DNA from: Mesorhizobium sp. M1B.F.Ca.ET.045.04.1.1
GTDB taxonomy: Bacteria > Pseudomonadota > Alphaproteobacteria > Rhizobiales > Rhizobiaceae
NCBI RefSeq assembly: GCF_003952465.1
Contig: NZ_CP034448.1
Coordinates: 5,433,001 to 5,497,000, forward strand
Reading direction: 5' to 3'
DNA: 64,000 bases
The notes below the pieces were generated by a model. It did no database searches and was not told the origin of the DNA. It was given only the letters and a program-made list of their open reading frames with translations. The number at the start of each line of letters is the position of its first letter. Position 1 is the stretch's first letter. The position numbers were made by a program, and so were the translations under genes. Positions 1-8,547 of the stretch are shown in pieces.

Positions 1-298
1 GATGATCGAGCGTCTTGGCGATTCGGGCGTGCAGCTCTTCGAAGCTTGACTCGTTGTCCTCGTATTTCGGCACTTCACGGCCGGCAAGCCGCGACGGCGC
101 GCCCTTGGCATGGTCGGTGGCGATCTGCACCTGCCGGGTCAAGGCAAACATGTCGGGCGCGAGCCTGGCGGACAGGAACACCTGCGGGTCGATCTTGCGA
201 TCGGCAGCGTTCTGTTCGGCCAGCGCCAGCACGCTGTCCAGCGCCTTCAGCCGGGCCGAAAAGACGGCCACGGAAATGTCGTACATGGATATGGTCAC
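1..298 (-). CDS. DUF1993 family protein (partial, 3' end outside window)
   Basis: Reading the minus strand from a GTG at 298 gives an open frame to the window edge. It starts VTISMYDISVAVFSARLKAL and continues with a stretch containing DRKIDPQVFLSARLAPDM and TDHAKGAPSRLAGREVP. This matches the DUF1993 family, small helical proteins of unknown function whose members usually begin M-T-I-S-M-Y. That is why the GTG at 298 is preferred over the in-frame ATG at 286. About 99 residues are visible, and the C-terminal part lies beyond base 1. The gene is transcribed away from the DUF1176 gene that follows on the plus strand, so 299-443 is a divergent promoter region. Function is unknown. Confidence 0.8.
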   Translation of the reverse strand, partial: MTISMYDISVAVFSARLKALDSVLALAEQNAADRKIDPQVFLSARLAPDMFALTRQVQIATDHAKGAPSRLAGREVPKYEDNESSFEELHARIAKTLDH

Positions 299-443
299 GC
301 GAGTAATCTCCCTAGGCGGCCTCAGCGCCGCGGATGATCAGCTAGTGCCTCCCGACCCGATTCTTCAAGCAGCTCTGCCCCGGCGTCACCGCGCCGCCGC
401 AATCGCCGTGGTAGTATTTTCGTTATCGAGCGGAGATTCCCTG

Positions 444-1487
444 ATGAGACGCATCTTTCTCGCAGCGACTGCCTTGTTCTCCCTTGCCGGCATCGGCCAG
501 TCGGCGCTCGCCGCCGAAGCGCCCTATATTGACGACAGATCCAGCGCCGAGGCGGTCGTCCGCTCGCTCTACAGCGCCATCAGCCGGCATGAATTCGCCC
601 GCGCCTGGGGTTATTTCGGCGATACAAAGCCGGCTAAAGATTTCAACGCTTTCGTCAAGGGCTACGACAACACCGATACGGTCGAGGTCAAGACCGGCGC
701 CGTTTCGAACGAGGGTGCCGCCGGCAGCATCTACTACAGCGTTCCCGTCGCCATCCAGGCGACCGACAAGAAGGGCGAAGCAAAAGTCTTTGCCGGCTGC
801 TACACGCTGCGCCAGGTCAACGCGCAGATCCAGGAGCCGCCGTTCCAGCCCATCTTCATCGACAAGGGCGCGTTGAAACCGTCGAGCTCGGACTTCGAGG
901 ACGCTGTACCGGCAAACTGCGGCGACGGCCCGCCACCGCCGAAGAAGGATGGAGCGCTGGAACAGGCCAAGAAAGCCTTCCTCGCCACTTACGGCGAACA
1001 GTGTGACAAGGAGAATCCGGAGGGCAAACCGGTCGGCGAGCCCGACACCCGCTCCATCCACTATAAGGACGCTGCAGCCGACGAGCCGGAGCGAGAGACA
1101 CGGCTCTTCCGCTTCTTCTGCTCGATGGCCGCCTACAATGAAAGCGCGGTCTATTACATCCATGATGACGTCAACGGTGTAAGGCAGTTGCAATTCGCCT
1201 CACCCGAGCTCGACATCCGCTACGAGAACAACAACAGCGAGGGCAAGGTCGAGGGAATCCACATCATCGGCTTCCAGACCGACGATCAACTGGTGAATTC
1301 CGACTATGACGACAAGACCAAGACGATCACCTCGATGAACAAATGGCGTGGCGTCGGCGACGCTTCATCGGCCGGCACCTATCTGTTCCGCAACGGCAAT
1401 TTCTCGCTGGTGCAATACGACGTCGACGCGTCCTATGACGGCGAGATCAACCCCGAAACGGTCCTGGACTACAACACGCCGCCCTGA
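444..1487 (+). CDS. DUF1176 domain exported protein
   Basis: This is a 347-residue protein starting MRRIFLAATALFSLAG, a clear Sec signal peptide ending near AALAAE. The ATG at 444 is chosen because it opens the signal peptide; the frame stays open far upstream without a credible start. The first half (SSAEAVVRSLYSAISRHEFARAW) looks like a small exported domain with cysteines. The second half, from about residue 190 (ETRLFRFFCSMAAYNESAVYY), fits DUF1176, a periplasmic family of unknown function. The C-terminus ends at 1487, directly beside the convergent hydrolase gene that ends at 1488. The family assignment is from recognition and no function can be stated. Confidence 0.8.
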   Translation: MRRIFLAATALFSLAGIGQSALAAEAPYIDDRSSAEAVVRSLYSAISRHEFARAWGYFGDTKPAKDFNAFVKGYDNTDTVEVKTGAVSNEGAAGSIYYSVPVAIQATDKKGEAKVFAGCYTLRQVNAQIQEPPFQPIFIDKGALKPSSSDFEDAVPANCGDGPPPPKKDGALEQAKKAFLATYGEQCDKENPEGKPVGEPDTRSIHYKDAAADEPERETRLFRFFCSMAAYNESAVYYIHDDVNGVRQLQFASPELDIRYENNNSEGKVEGIHIIGFQTDDQLVNSDYDDKTKTITSMNKWRGVGDASSAGTYLFRNGNFSLVQYDVDASYDGEINPETVLDYNTPP

Positions 1488-2465
1488 TCAAGGCGCCTTG
1501 CTCAGCATCCAGTTCAGCGTGCCGCGCCAATCGACCATGCGGATCGGCGTCCCGTGCGTACCGGTCTCGAAGCGGACAAAGCGGGTCGGGTAGGCCTTCG
1601 ATCTGGCGATGATCGAGCGGAAGAAGGCTTCCTGCTTCTCCACAGGAAATACCGGGTCCTTGCTGCCCTGACCGAAGAAGACCGGCACATGGCGTCTGAA
1701 GGCGGGACTCGACAAAAAACTTTCATCCCACAGTGAACCGAGCAGCAGCAGCCCGTCGATACGCCGGCCGGTATCGTTTTGGGCAGCAAGCTTCCAGCAG
1801 AGTATGCCGCCCATCGAGCCGCAGGCGACGAAGATTTTGGCGCCGGGCGATTTCTCGGCATAGTGGTCGATCAGCGCCGCCACTTGCGCGGCGCCCCGGT
1901 CGCCAAAATCGGGAAAATCCGGAGAGAGGTAGAGGCCGCCATTTTCGGCCATCAGATTCTTGATGCGGTTGAAATTGCCGCCGAAGGTGAAGTCGTCGAC
2001 GCCCTGCTTGCGGCTGCCGCCCTGCCCATGCAGGTAAAGCACGATGATGGCCGCGCCTTCCGTCTTGCCGACCGCGATATGCCTGACGTCGCCGGCATCG
2101 GTTTTCAGCATCAGATCCTGCTGCACCTTGCGCACGCCGGGATCGGTGTATTGCGCATGCACCCGCTTTTCCGGCACTTCGTCGCGCTGGTTGATGTCGC
2201 GCATCTCGCGATAGTCGAGCACCGTGTAGGTGCCGTTGTCGCCGGTCGACAGCGTCGCCGGATAGGCGAAGAGGTCGTCCTTGAAGGGTTTTAGCTCGAG
2301 CGCGTCGGCTGAGCTGACGGACAAGAAAAGCAGCGAAATCAGACAGGCATGGAGTGTGGATACCCCCTTGAGGGGGAGATGGCCGGCAGACCGGAGAGGG
2401 GTAAGCGGCGACGAAACAGGAAAGACATGCCCAGAGCCATGCGAAATTCGGCTTCGGTTTGTCAA
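1488..2465 (-). CDS. alpha/beta hydrolase, exported
   Basis: This is a serine-hydrolase-fold protein. The visible motifs are YLHGQGGSRKQG (oxyanion-hole region), the nucleophile elbow CGSMGG (G-x-S-x-G), a late aspartate in GQGSKDPVFP, and a histidine in ETGTHGTP, giving a Ser-Asp-His triad. A hydrophobic stretch, ISLLFLSVSSADA, looks like a signal peptide. The start is uncertain. A TTG at 2465 overlaps the stop of the upstream MocA-like gene (TTGA), but it places about 35 residues before the signal sequence, part of them encoded by an intergenic repeat at 2363-2401. The repeat may have replaced the original 5' end. The substrate is unknown, and it may be a passenger in the Cox-type operon. 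Confidence 0.75.
   Translation of the reverse strand: MTNRSRISHGSGHVFPVSSPLTPLRSAGHLPLKGVSTLHACLISLLFLSVSSADALELKPFKDDLFAYPATLSTGDNGTYTVLDYREMRDINQRDEVPEKRVHAQYTDPGVRKVQQDLMLKTDAGDVRHIAVGKTEGAAIIVLYLHGQGGSRKQGVDDFTFGGNFNRIKNLMAENGGLYLSPDFPDFGDRGAAQVAALIDHYAEKSPGAKIFVACGSMGGILCWKLAAQNDTGRRIDGLLLLGSLWDESFLSSPAFRRHVPVFFGQGSKDPVFPVEKQEAFFRSIIARSKAYPTRFVRFETGTHGTPIRMVDWRGTLNWMLSKAP
2363..2401. repeat. short palindromic intergenic-type repeat
   Basis: The sequence has a self-complementary CCCCCTTGAGGGGG core followed by a GGCCGGCAGACCGG palindrome. Such sequences are dispersed in Mesorhizobium-like genomes (known from general familiarity, not searched here). Here it falls inside the open frame of the hydrolase, just before its signal peptide, which suggests insertion at or near the original start. 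Confidence 0.5.
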
Positions 2466-4084
2466 TCCTGCAGCACGCCGCCCGCCCCTTCCAGCGCCTC
2501 GCGGGTGTCGACATCGATCGACGCGCCCTGGCCGATCTCGACATCGATGACGTCGAGCCCCTCGGCCTCGACCAGATGGCGCGCGCCGGTGTCACCCTCG
2601 AGATGCGCGACGGCGGAAAACAGCGAACGCGGCAACAGCACGGGGTTGCCGCGCTTGCCGAGATGCGCGGCGCGCACCACGGCGCGACCACCGGAGCGGC
2701 GGAAGGCGTCGATCAGGCTGTCGAGATCCCGCGACGAGACGCCCGGCATGTCGCCGAGCACGATCATGGCGCCGGCGGCATCGGGCGCAACCCGCGCGAT
2801 ACCCGCCTTCAGCGACGAGGCCAGACCGTCGACGAAGTCCGGATTGTCGGCGAGCCTCACATCGAGGCCGGAAAGCGCCAAACGCACGCGCTCGCGCTGA
2901 TGTCCGGTGACGACGATTGTGGCGGCGGCCTTCGAGCCCAGCGCCCGCTCGGCCGTGCGGCGTACCAGCGGCTTGCCGTCGAACAGTGCCAGCAGCTTAT
3001 TCGGCCCGCCCATGCGGCTGGAGCGGCCGGCAGCAAGAAGCACGATGTCGACCCTCGGCTCCGATCGTGCCGACTGTGACGCTGGCAGCGGCTCGCGCGG
3101 CTGCGGCCTGGTCGGGATTTCCATCAAGAGACCCCCGACGCCCATGCCGGCAATGTCGCGCGCGGTCACTTCGAGCCCGGCGATCAGCCGGTCCAGCACC
3201 CAGTCGAAACCGTTTTCCTTGGGGCTGCGGGCGCAACCGGGCGCGCCGATGACGCGCTTGCCAGCCAAGGTTCCGAGCACCAGCAGATTGCCGGGATCGA
3301 CCGGCATGCCCGCGCGGATCACGGTACCACCTGCGCGTTCGATCGCGGCCGGGATGACATCGGCGAAATCGGCCAGCGCCGAGGCGCCGAAGATCACCAC
3401 CATATCGTTGTCGCGGGCCAGCGCGCTTGCTGCTTCCGCGACGGGCGCGATCTCATGCGGCGTGCGCCGCTCCGCCGTCAGCCGGCCGCCCGAGCGCGCC
3501 AGCCGCGCCTCGGTGACGCGCAGCGTCTTATCGAGCACGCTTGGCTTGACGCTGGGGAGCACCGTCTGGATGACGCCGACATTGACCGGATTGTAGGCGT
3601 TGACGGCAAATATCTCGCCGCCGGCACAGATCTTAACCACCGCATCGACCAGGCTTGCGGCGACGGCAAAGGGGATGATCTTCACCGTCGCCACCATCTG
3701 GCCCTTCTCGACCGGCGCGTGCTGCGCCAGCGTCGCGATGGTGATGGACGGATCGATGGCATTGATGGCGTCGATCATTTCCACGCTGACAGTGAAGATG
3801 CCTGCGGTTTCGGCATGCAGGTTGACGCGTCCTGTTGCGGCGGGCTTCGTCTCGACGTTGCGATGAGCCATGCTCAACGCGATCTTTTCGGCCGCGGCAT
3901 CCTCGCCAAGATCATCGGGAGCCAGAACGGCCACGACGACTTCGCCGATACCGGCCGCCTTCAGCGCGGCTATATCCTCGCCGCTCAGCCGATGCGCCTT
4001 GCGCAACCGCCGCTCGCCGGCGGTGGTCGCATGTGCCAGCACCGCGCCTTCGGCCTCATCGATCGGAACCGGACCGAACTTCAC
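2462..4084 (-). CDS. molybdopterin-binding / MocA-like nucleotidyltransferase fusion
   Basis: A 540-residue fusion. The N-terminal ~340 residues (KFGPVPIDEAEGAVLAHA, then ALARDNDMVVIFGASALADFAD) resemble the MoeA/MoaB-type molybdopterin-binding fold. The C-terminal ~200 residues start with VDIVLLAAGRSSRMGGPNKL, the nucleotide-binding signature of MobA/MocA transferases, and include GDMPGVS. MocA-type enzymes add CMP to the molybdenum cofactor to form the cytosine dinucleotide used by xanthine-oxidase-family enzymes. The GTG start at 4084 overlaps the XdhC stop (GTGA). The frame is open upstream, but that sequence is arginine-rich shadow of xdhC. It probably supplies cofactor to a CoxL-type hydroxylase encoded elsewhere. 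The choice of CTP over GTP as substrate is inference. Confidence 0.85.
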   Translation of the reverse strand: MKFGPVPIDEAEGAVLAHATTAGERRLRKAHRLSGEDIAALKAAGIGEVVVAVLAPDDLGEDAAAEKIALSMAHRNVETKPAATGRVNLHAETAGIFTVSVEMIDAINAIDPSITIATLAQHAPVEKGQMVATVKIIPFAVAASLVDAVVKICAGGEIFAVNAYNPVNVGVIQTVLPSVKPSVLDKTLRVTEARLARSGGRLTAERRTPHEIAPVAEAASALARDNDMVVIFGASALADFADVIPAAIERAGGTVIRAGMPVDPGNLLVLGTLAGKRVIGAPGCARSPKENGFDWVLDRLIAGLEVTARDIAGMGVGGLLMEIPTRPQPREPLPASQSARSEPRVDIVLLAAGRSSRMGGPNKLLALFDGKPLVRRTAERALGSKAAATIVVTGHQRERVRLALSGLDVRLADNPDFVDGLASSLKAGIARVAPDAAGAMIVLGDMPGVSSRDLDSLIDAFRRSGGRAVVRAAHLGKRGNPVLLPRSLFSAVAHLEGDTGARHLVEAEGLDVIDVEIGQGASIDVDTREALEGAGGVLQD

Positions 4085-4785
4085 GCCACGGCGCCTTTCG
4101 CTTCGAGACCGCGCGAGCGGAAGGCGTGGATGACCTGCGCAAGGACGGCGACGGCGATCTCGGCCGGGCTCGCGGCGCCGATGTCGAGACCGATCGGCGC
4201 GTGGATGCGGGCGATCTGGTCGGCGCTGGCGCCGAGCGCCAGCAGTCGCTCGACCCGCTTGGCATGGGTCTTCCTGCTGCCCAGCGCACCGATATAGAAG
4301 CACTTGGCATCGAGCGCTGCCTTCAGCGCGAAATCGTCGATCTTCGGATCGTGGGTGACCGCGGCAAGCGCGGTGTAGCTATCGAGCGGCTGGCGCTTCA
4401 GCACATCCTCCGGCCATTCGGCATGCAGCGCCACATCGGGAAAGCGCTCCGGCGTGGCGAAGGCAGTGCGCGGGTCGACGATCTCGACCGGATAGCCGGC
4501 GATCCTGGCCATCGGCGCCAATGCCTGGCTGATATGCACGGCGCCGATCACCACCAGGCGCGGGCGCGGCAAATGCGCGTTGAGGAAGAAGGTCCGCCCT
4601 TCCGCCTCGACAGATTCCGAATTGCCGGTGCGGAATGCCCTGGCGATCGCCGCCCCGAGATCGCCCGCAACATGGTCGCCCTCGCGCACGATACGGTCGC
4701 GGCCGTCACCGAGATCGGTGACCAGCATTGCTGCGCGGCGAGCGCGGCGTTCCTCGTTGAGTGTCTTGAGAACGTACGGGTCCAT
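4081..4785 (-). CDS. xdhC: XdhC family protein, Rossmann (C-terminal) half
   Basis: A 234-residue protein starting MDPYVLKTLNEERRARRAAM. It contains a Rossmann stretch, RLVVIGAVHISQALAPMARI, and the conserved ALAAVTHDPKIDDFALKAAL and YIGALGSRKTHAKR segments typical of XdhC/CoxI C-terminal domains. XdhC proteins bind the molybdenum cofactor, protect it and promote its sulfuration before insertion into xanthine-dehydrogenase-family enzymes. The ATG at 4785 is chosen because upstream sequence is a palindromic repeat. Its stop overlaps the GTG of the next gene. The N-terminal XdhC domain is a separate gene at 4851-5189, so the usual one-chain protein is split in two here. Confidence 0.88.
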   Translation of the reverse strand: MDPYVLKTLNEERRARRAAMLVTDLGDGRDRIVREGDHVAGDLGAAIARAFRTGNSESVEAEGRTFFLNAHLPRPRLVVIGAVHISQALAPMARIAGYPVEIVDPRTAFATPERFPDVALHAEWPEDVLKRQPLDSYTALAAVTHDPKIDDFALKAALDAKCFYIGALGSRKTHAKRVERLLALGASADQIARIHAPIGLDIGAASPAEIAVAVLAQVIHAFRSRGLEAKGAVA

Positions 4786-4803
4786 AAGAAAGTCTCTTGT
4801 TGC

Positions 4804-4850
4804 AGCATGATCTTGTCCGCAAACCGGTTCCCACTTTGCGGGATCATGCT
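4804..4850. repeat. palindromic REP-like element
   Basis: Perfect 9-bp inverted arms, AGCATGATC at 4804-4812 and GATCATGCT at 4842-4850, flank a core with AAACCGGTT and CCCACTTTGCGGG. The element lies between the two xdhC genes. I recognise it as a dispersed Mesorhizobium-type repeat; a genome search for the 47-bp element would confirm this. It could act as an mRNA hairpin between the two coding regions. Confidence 0.65.
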
Positions 4851-5189
4851 CTAGCCCAGCCGCTCGACATAGACCTTGATGCGGCCGCCGCAGGACAAGC
4901 CCACCTGCCATGCCGTTTCGTCGGCAACGCCGAATTCCAGCATCCTGGCCTTGCCGCTGTCTATGACATCGACCGCCTCGGTCACCACCGCGCCTTCGAC
5001 GCAGCCGCCGGAAACAGAGCCGTGGAAATTCCCCTCGGCGTCGATGACCAGATGGCTGCCGACCGGGCGTGGCGCCGAACCCCAGGTCTCGACCACGGTC
5101 GCGATGGCGACATCCTTGCCGTCCTTCATCCAGCCTTCCGCGATGATCAGGGGATCGCGGGCCTCATCGAGATAAATGCTCTCGTCCAT
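4851..5189 (-). CDS. XdhC family protein, N-terminal domain
   Basis: A 112-residue protein starting MDESIYLDEARDPLII. It contains the XdhC/CoxI N-terminal landmarks: ATVVETWGSAPRPVGSHLVI, the SGGCVEGAV motif with its cysteine, and the late LSCGG cysteine motif. This is the cofactor-binding half that pairs with the Rossmann half encoded 65 bp downstream. Splitting XdhC into two adjacent genes is common in Cox-type clusters (CoxF/CoxI-like). It lies in a minus-strand operon between CoxE and the second XdhC gene. The role is maturation of a molybdenum hydroxylase whose structural genes are not in the window. Confidence 0.87.
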   Translation of the reverse strand: MDESIYLDEARDPLIIAEGWMKDGKDVAIATVVETWGSAPRPVGSHLVIDAEGNFHGSVSGGCVEGAVVTEAVDVIDSGKARMLEFGVADETAWQVGLSCGGRIKVYVERLG

Positions 5190-5252
5190 TGTCGCTTCTC
5201 ACAAAGTCTGTTTTTCAGGGGGAAACTTTAGTTTTCCCCCACGAACATATGG

Positions 5253-6503
5253 CTACGCGGCGCGCCTCTCGCCAGTTTGCAGCCAGCGGCGCGGGTCGAC
5301 CGAAGCCGCCGGCCGCTGGTCAAGCGAAGCGCAAAGATCGGCCAGAGCATCGAGATTATGCACCGCGCGGAACTCGTCGACATGCGGCAGCATCGCCTTG
5401 ACGCCGCGGGCGCGCGCCTCGAACCCGTCGAAGCGCAACAGCGGGTTGAGCCAGATCAGCCTCCGGCAGGATTTGTGCAGCCGCTCCATCTCCTCCGACA
5501 GGCCGCTGACGTCGTCGCGCTCCAGCCCATCGGTGATCAGCAGTACCACGGCGCCCTGCCCCAGCACGCGGCGCGACCACAGGCGATTGAATTCGGCGAC
5601 CGCATCGCCGATGCGGGTGCCGCCCGACCAGTCCTTCACAGCTGCCGAGCATTCGGCCAGCGCCTCGTCGGGATCGCGATGGCGCATCTGGCGAGTGAGG
5701 TTCGTCAGCCGCGTGCCGAAGACGAAAGCGTGCACGCGTCGGCGCTTTTCCGTCAACGCATGCAGGAAATGCAGGAAGATGCGCGTGTACTGGCTCATCG
5801 AGCCGGAAATGTCGGCAAGCACGACCAGCGGCGGATGCACTTCGCGGGCAGAGCGGAATTTCGGCAGGATCAGCGTGCCGCCGGTGCGCGCGGCCGAGCG
5901 CATCATGGCGCGCGGATCGATGCGACGCCCCTGTGCATCAGCCTTGAAGCGGCGCGTGCGCACCAGATCGAAGGGTAGCCGCAAGGCCGCGATCGCCTTT
6001 TTGGCCTCGGCCAGTTCGGCCGCATCCATCTGCGCAAAATCCTTGGCCCTCAGCACCTCGTTACCAGAGAAGGTGAAACGCGCATCGACCTCGATCTCCG
6101 GCACTTCCCGCACCGGTTGGTTCTTGTGGTGGCCTTCGAACATCGCCTGGCTGACGCGGTTTTCGGCAGCGCGGGGCTTTTGCTTTTCACGATCGTCGGG
6201 CGCGACCGGCGAAAACATCGCCAGCAGCTTCTCGATCAATTCGTGCGACTTCCAGAACAGGCGGAAGGCTTCGTCGAAAACCGGATGATCCTCGTGCCGC
6301 GAGACCAGCACCGCATGCAGCGTCCAATAGAAATCGTCGCGCGAGCCGATGCCGGCGGCAAGCACAGCCTCGATGGCGTCCTTGACCGAGGCCGGCCCGA
6401 CGCTCATGCCTGCCTTGCGCAGCGCCCGCGCAAAATAGACGATGTTGTCGGCGATATGCCCGTCCGCGAGCGCCTCTCTGGGTTCCGGGCGTGGCGATGG
6501 CAT
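5253..6503 (-). CDS. coxE: CoxE-like VWA domain protein
   Basis: A 416-residue protein with a C-terminal von Willebrand A domain. The MIDAS motif is DISGSMSQY near residue 230, followed by a conserved threonine in SGGTRIGDA and an aspartate in LLITDGLERDD. The N-terminal half is helical and charged, as in CoxE. CoxE works with the AAA+ ATPase CoxD in post-translational maturation of the Mo/Cu active site of CO dehydrogenase. Homologues accompany other xanthine-oxidase-family enzymes. The gene starts 5 bp after the MoxR/CoxD stop, in the same operon. Confidence 0.87.
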   Translation of the reverse strand: MPSPRPEPREALADGHIADNIVYFARALRKAGMSVGPASVKDAIEAVLAAGIGSRDDFYWTLHAVLVSRHEDHPVFDEAFRLFWKSHELIEKLLAMFSPVAPDDREKQKPRAAENRVSQAMFEGHHKNQPVREVPEIEVDARFTFSGNEVLRAKDFAQMDAAELAEAKKAIAALRLPFDLVRTRRFKADAQGRRIDPRAMMRSAARTGGTLILPKFRSAREVHPPLVVLADISGSMSQYTRIFLHFLHALTEKRRRVHAFVFGTRLTNLTRQMRHRDPDEALAECSAAVKDWSGGTRIGDAVAEFNRLWSRRVLGQGAVVLLITDGLERDDVSGLSEEMERLHKSCRRLIWLNPLLRFDGFEARARGVKAMLPHVDEFRAVHNLDALADLCASLDQRPAASVDPRRWLQTGERRAA

Positions 6504-6508
6504 CGCGC

Positions 6509-7432
6509 CTACTCCGCGGCGGAAAGCTCGGCCTTGACCTCATTGAGGATACGCCGGCCTTCGCCCTGTTCGATGCGGGCAATGTCGTCCTGGTATTTCA
6601 GCAGCACGCCGATCGTATCGGATACGGTTTCCGGATCGAGCGCCACCTTGTCGAGTTCGGTCAGCGCGCCGGCCCAGTCGATGGTTTCGGCGACGCCCGG
6701 CGCCTTGAACAGCTCGACCTGGCGCAGCTTCTGGATGAAGGATACCACCTCGGCCGACAGCCTCCTATTCGCCTGTGGCACCTTGCGCCGCACGATCTCC
6801 AGCTCGCGCTCGGCGTTCGGATAGTCGACCCAGTGATAGAGGCAGCGCCTCTTCAACGCGTCGTGGATCTCGCGCGTGCGGTTGGTGGTGATGATGACGA
6901 TCGGCGGCTCTTCCGCTTTGATCGTGCCGAGTTCCGGGACGGTGACCTGGAAGTCCGACAATATCTCGAGCAGGAACGCCTCGAAGGCCTCGTCGGTACG
7001 GTCGAGCTCGTCGATCAGGAACACCGGCGCCGCCCCTGCCTTGCCGGTCAGCGCATCGAGCACCGGGCGGCGGATCAGGTATTTTTCGGAAAAGACGTTG
7101 CGCTCCATGTCGGAGCGCACGACCTTGCCGGCCGCCTCCTCCATTCGGATCTCGATCATCTGGGCGGCATAGTTCCACTCGTAGACGGCGGAGGAGACGT
7201 CGAGCCCTTCATAGCATTGAAGGCGGATCAGCCGGCGGCCGAGCGCATCGGCCAGCACCTTGGCGATCTCGGTCTTGCCAACGCCCGCCTCGCCTTCGAG
7301 GAACAGCGGCCGCTTCATGCGCAGCGACAGGAACAGCACCGTCGCCAGCGAGCGATCCGCGACATAATCCGCGCCGGTCAGGAGATCGAGCGTCTCGTCG
7401 ATCGACTTCGGCGCGGGCCGCGGCACGGTCAT
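6509..7432 (-). CDS. coxD: MoxR/CoxD-like AAA+ ATPase
   Basis: A 307-residue AAA+ protein of the MoxR clade. Walker A is EGEAGVGKTE, Walker B is VFLIDELDR, sensor 1 is VIITTNRTREI, and an arginine finger region follows at ALKRRCLYHW. The ATG at 7432 (MTVPRPAPKSIDETL) is chosen; a longer frame exists but adds an unconserved KRVRGIHGDK stretch. CoxD with CoxE forms a chaperone pair that remodels the apo-hydroxylase during metal insertion. It is the first intact gene of the maturation operon, following the frameshifted flavin reductase after a 29-bp gap. Confidence 0.88.
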   Translation of the reverse strand: MTVPRPAPKSIDETLDLLTGADYVADRSLATVLFLSLRMKRPLFLEGEAGVGKTEIAKVLADALGRRLIRLQCYEGLDVSSAVYEWNYAAQMIEIRMEEAAGKVVRSDMERNVFSEKYLIRRPVLDALTGKAGAAPVFLIDELDRTDEAFEAFLLEILSDFQVTVPELGTIKAEEPPIVIITTNRTREIHDALKRRCLYHWVDYPNAERELEIVRRKVPQANRRLSAEVVSFIQKLRQVELFKAPGVAETIDWAGALTELDKVALDPETVSDTIGVLLKYQDDIARIEQGEGRRILNEVKAELSAAE

Positions 7433-7461
7433 TTTGTCTCCGTGGATCCCGCGCACCCGTT

Positions 7462-7955
7462 TCACAGAACGTGGTAGTCGCGATTGTGGTAGATCAGCGG
7501 CCGCAAATTATCGCCGATGCGCAGGCCTGTCACTTGCCAAAAAGCACACGGTGGGTGGCCAAATCCTTGGCATCGACGATCTGGCAATCGAACACGGCGA
7601 GCGCCCCTTTCAGTGTCGGCGCGCCTGTCGAGATCACGTCCCATTCGCCGAGCGCAAAGCGTTCTTCGGGCGGCAGGCCGGTAATGCCGGAAAAGCCCAC
7701 GGAGATCGCCTCCTGGTCCGAGGCGAGCGTGTTCAGCGCAAAGTTGCCATTCCTGATGAACGGTTCGTTCTTCGGATTTTCGCGGTTGAGGCAAACAAGC
7801 ACGGTGGGCGGCGTGTCGGAGACCGAACAGGCGGCAATCACCGTTGCGCCGCGTTTGCCCGCCGGGCCGTCCGTGGTCACCACATGCACATGGCCGGCAA
7901 AATGCGCCATCGCATCGCGATAGTGCTGTGGCCCGATGTCATTGATCTTCAGCAC
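7462..7955 (-). pseudogene. flavin reductase domain protein, frameshifted near C-terminus
   Basis: The reading frame KINDIGPQHYRDAMAHFAG...HRVLFGK has the look of RutF/HpaC-type FMN reductases (VVTTDGPAGKRGATV, then PPTVLVCLNRE). It stops at 7530 just before the expected end. The missing tail, VTGLRIGDNLRPLIYHN plus RDYHVL, is found at once in another frame, ending at 7462. One missing G (AAGTGACAGG instead of AAGGTGACAGG) explains it. The GTG at 7955 has an AGGTGG ribosome site 9 bp upstream; a longer frame reaches 8009. Such enzymes supply reduced flavin to a partner oxygenase. This is either a recent pseudogene or a consensus error. Confidence 0.75.
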
Positions 7956-8149
7956 CCGATGATTCCACCTGTCAAAACCAAGTCCGTTATATATGGCCAC
8001 ATATTGCACGCCACAAGTTGCCTAGCATGGGCGAAGTGCTTGACCGCAGTCCTGAAATTCGCGTGTTGCGCCGGGATTAGCCAGCCTTTAGGTCTTTGCT
8101 GGAATAGTGCCGGACTGTAACTCCGGCATAGGGGAACCTCTTCGCCCGA

Positions 8150-8547
8150 ATGCGCCATATCACGACGACATTAGCCGCGCTGTTCTGGCTGTCGCTGGCC
8201 GCGAGCGCCAATGCCGATATGTTGGTCGGCGTCGCCGCGCCGCTCTCCGGGCCGTCGGCGATCCTCGGCAAGCAGATCGAGGCAGGAAGCGGGCTGGCGG
8301 CGGAGGCCCAAGGCATCACGGTCAATACCGTCGACGACGCCTGCACCGCCGACGGCGGCGCGGCGGCCGCCAGGCAATTCTGGGACAGTCCCGTCACGTC
8401 CCCGGATTGCTCGCCGAAACCGTGACCGAAGGCGCGCCAAGAACCCGGGCTGGCCGGTTCCTACCGGCTTCGGGCCGCGGCGGCGACGGCGAGCGCAATC
8501 CGTGGCCACGATCCTCACCCGGCTTGCAAAACACTGTCGCCCATTGA
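8150..8547 (+). pseudogene. relic of a branched-chain amino acid-type ABC binding protein
   Basis: From ATG 8150 the frame reads MRHITTTLAALFWLSLAASA, a signal peptide, then DMLVGVAAPLSGPSAILGKQ and NTVDDACTADGGAAAARQF. This is the N-terminus of a LivK/ABC-type substrate-binding protein. After about 77 residues the match is lost. Scattered fragments in other frames (GWPV, then SVATILTRL near 8450-8530) look like decayed downstream parts. At roughly 90 codons against the usual 370-400, the gene is clearly dead. It overlaps, on the opposite strand, the unusual C-terminal extension of the LysR gene. Confidence 0.65.

Noticed and set aside
15..443. Upstream extension of the DUF1176 frame
   Set aside because: It is antisense to the DUF1993 gene and lacks conserved sequence; the signal peptide starts at 444.
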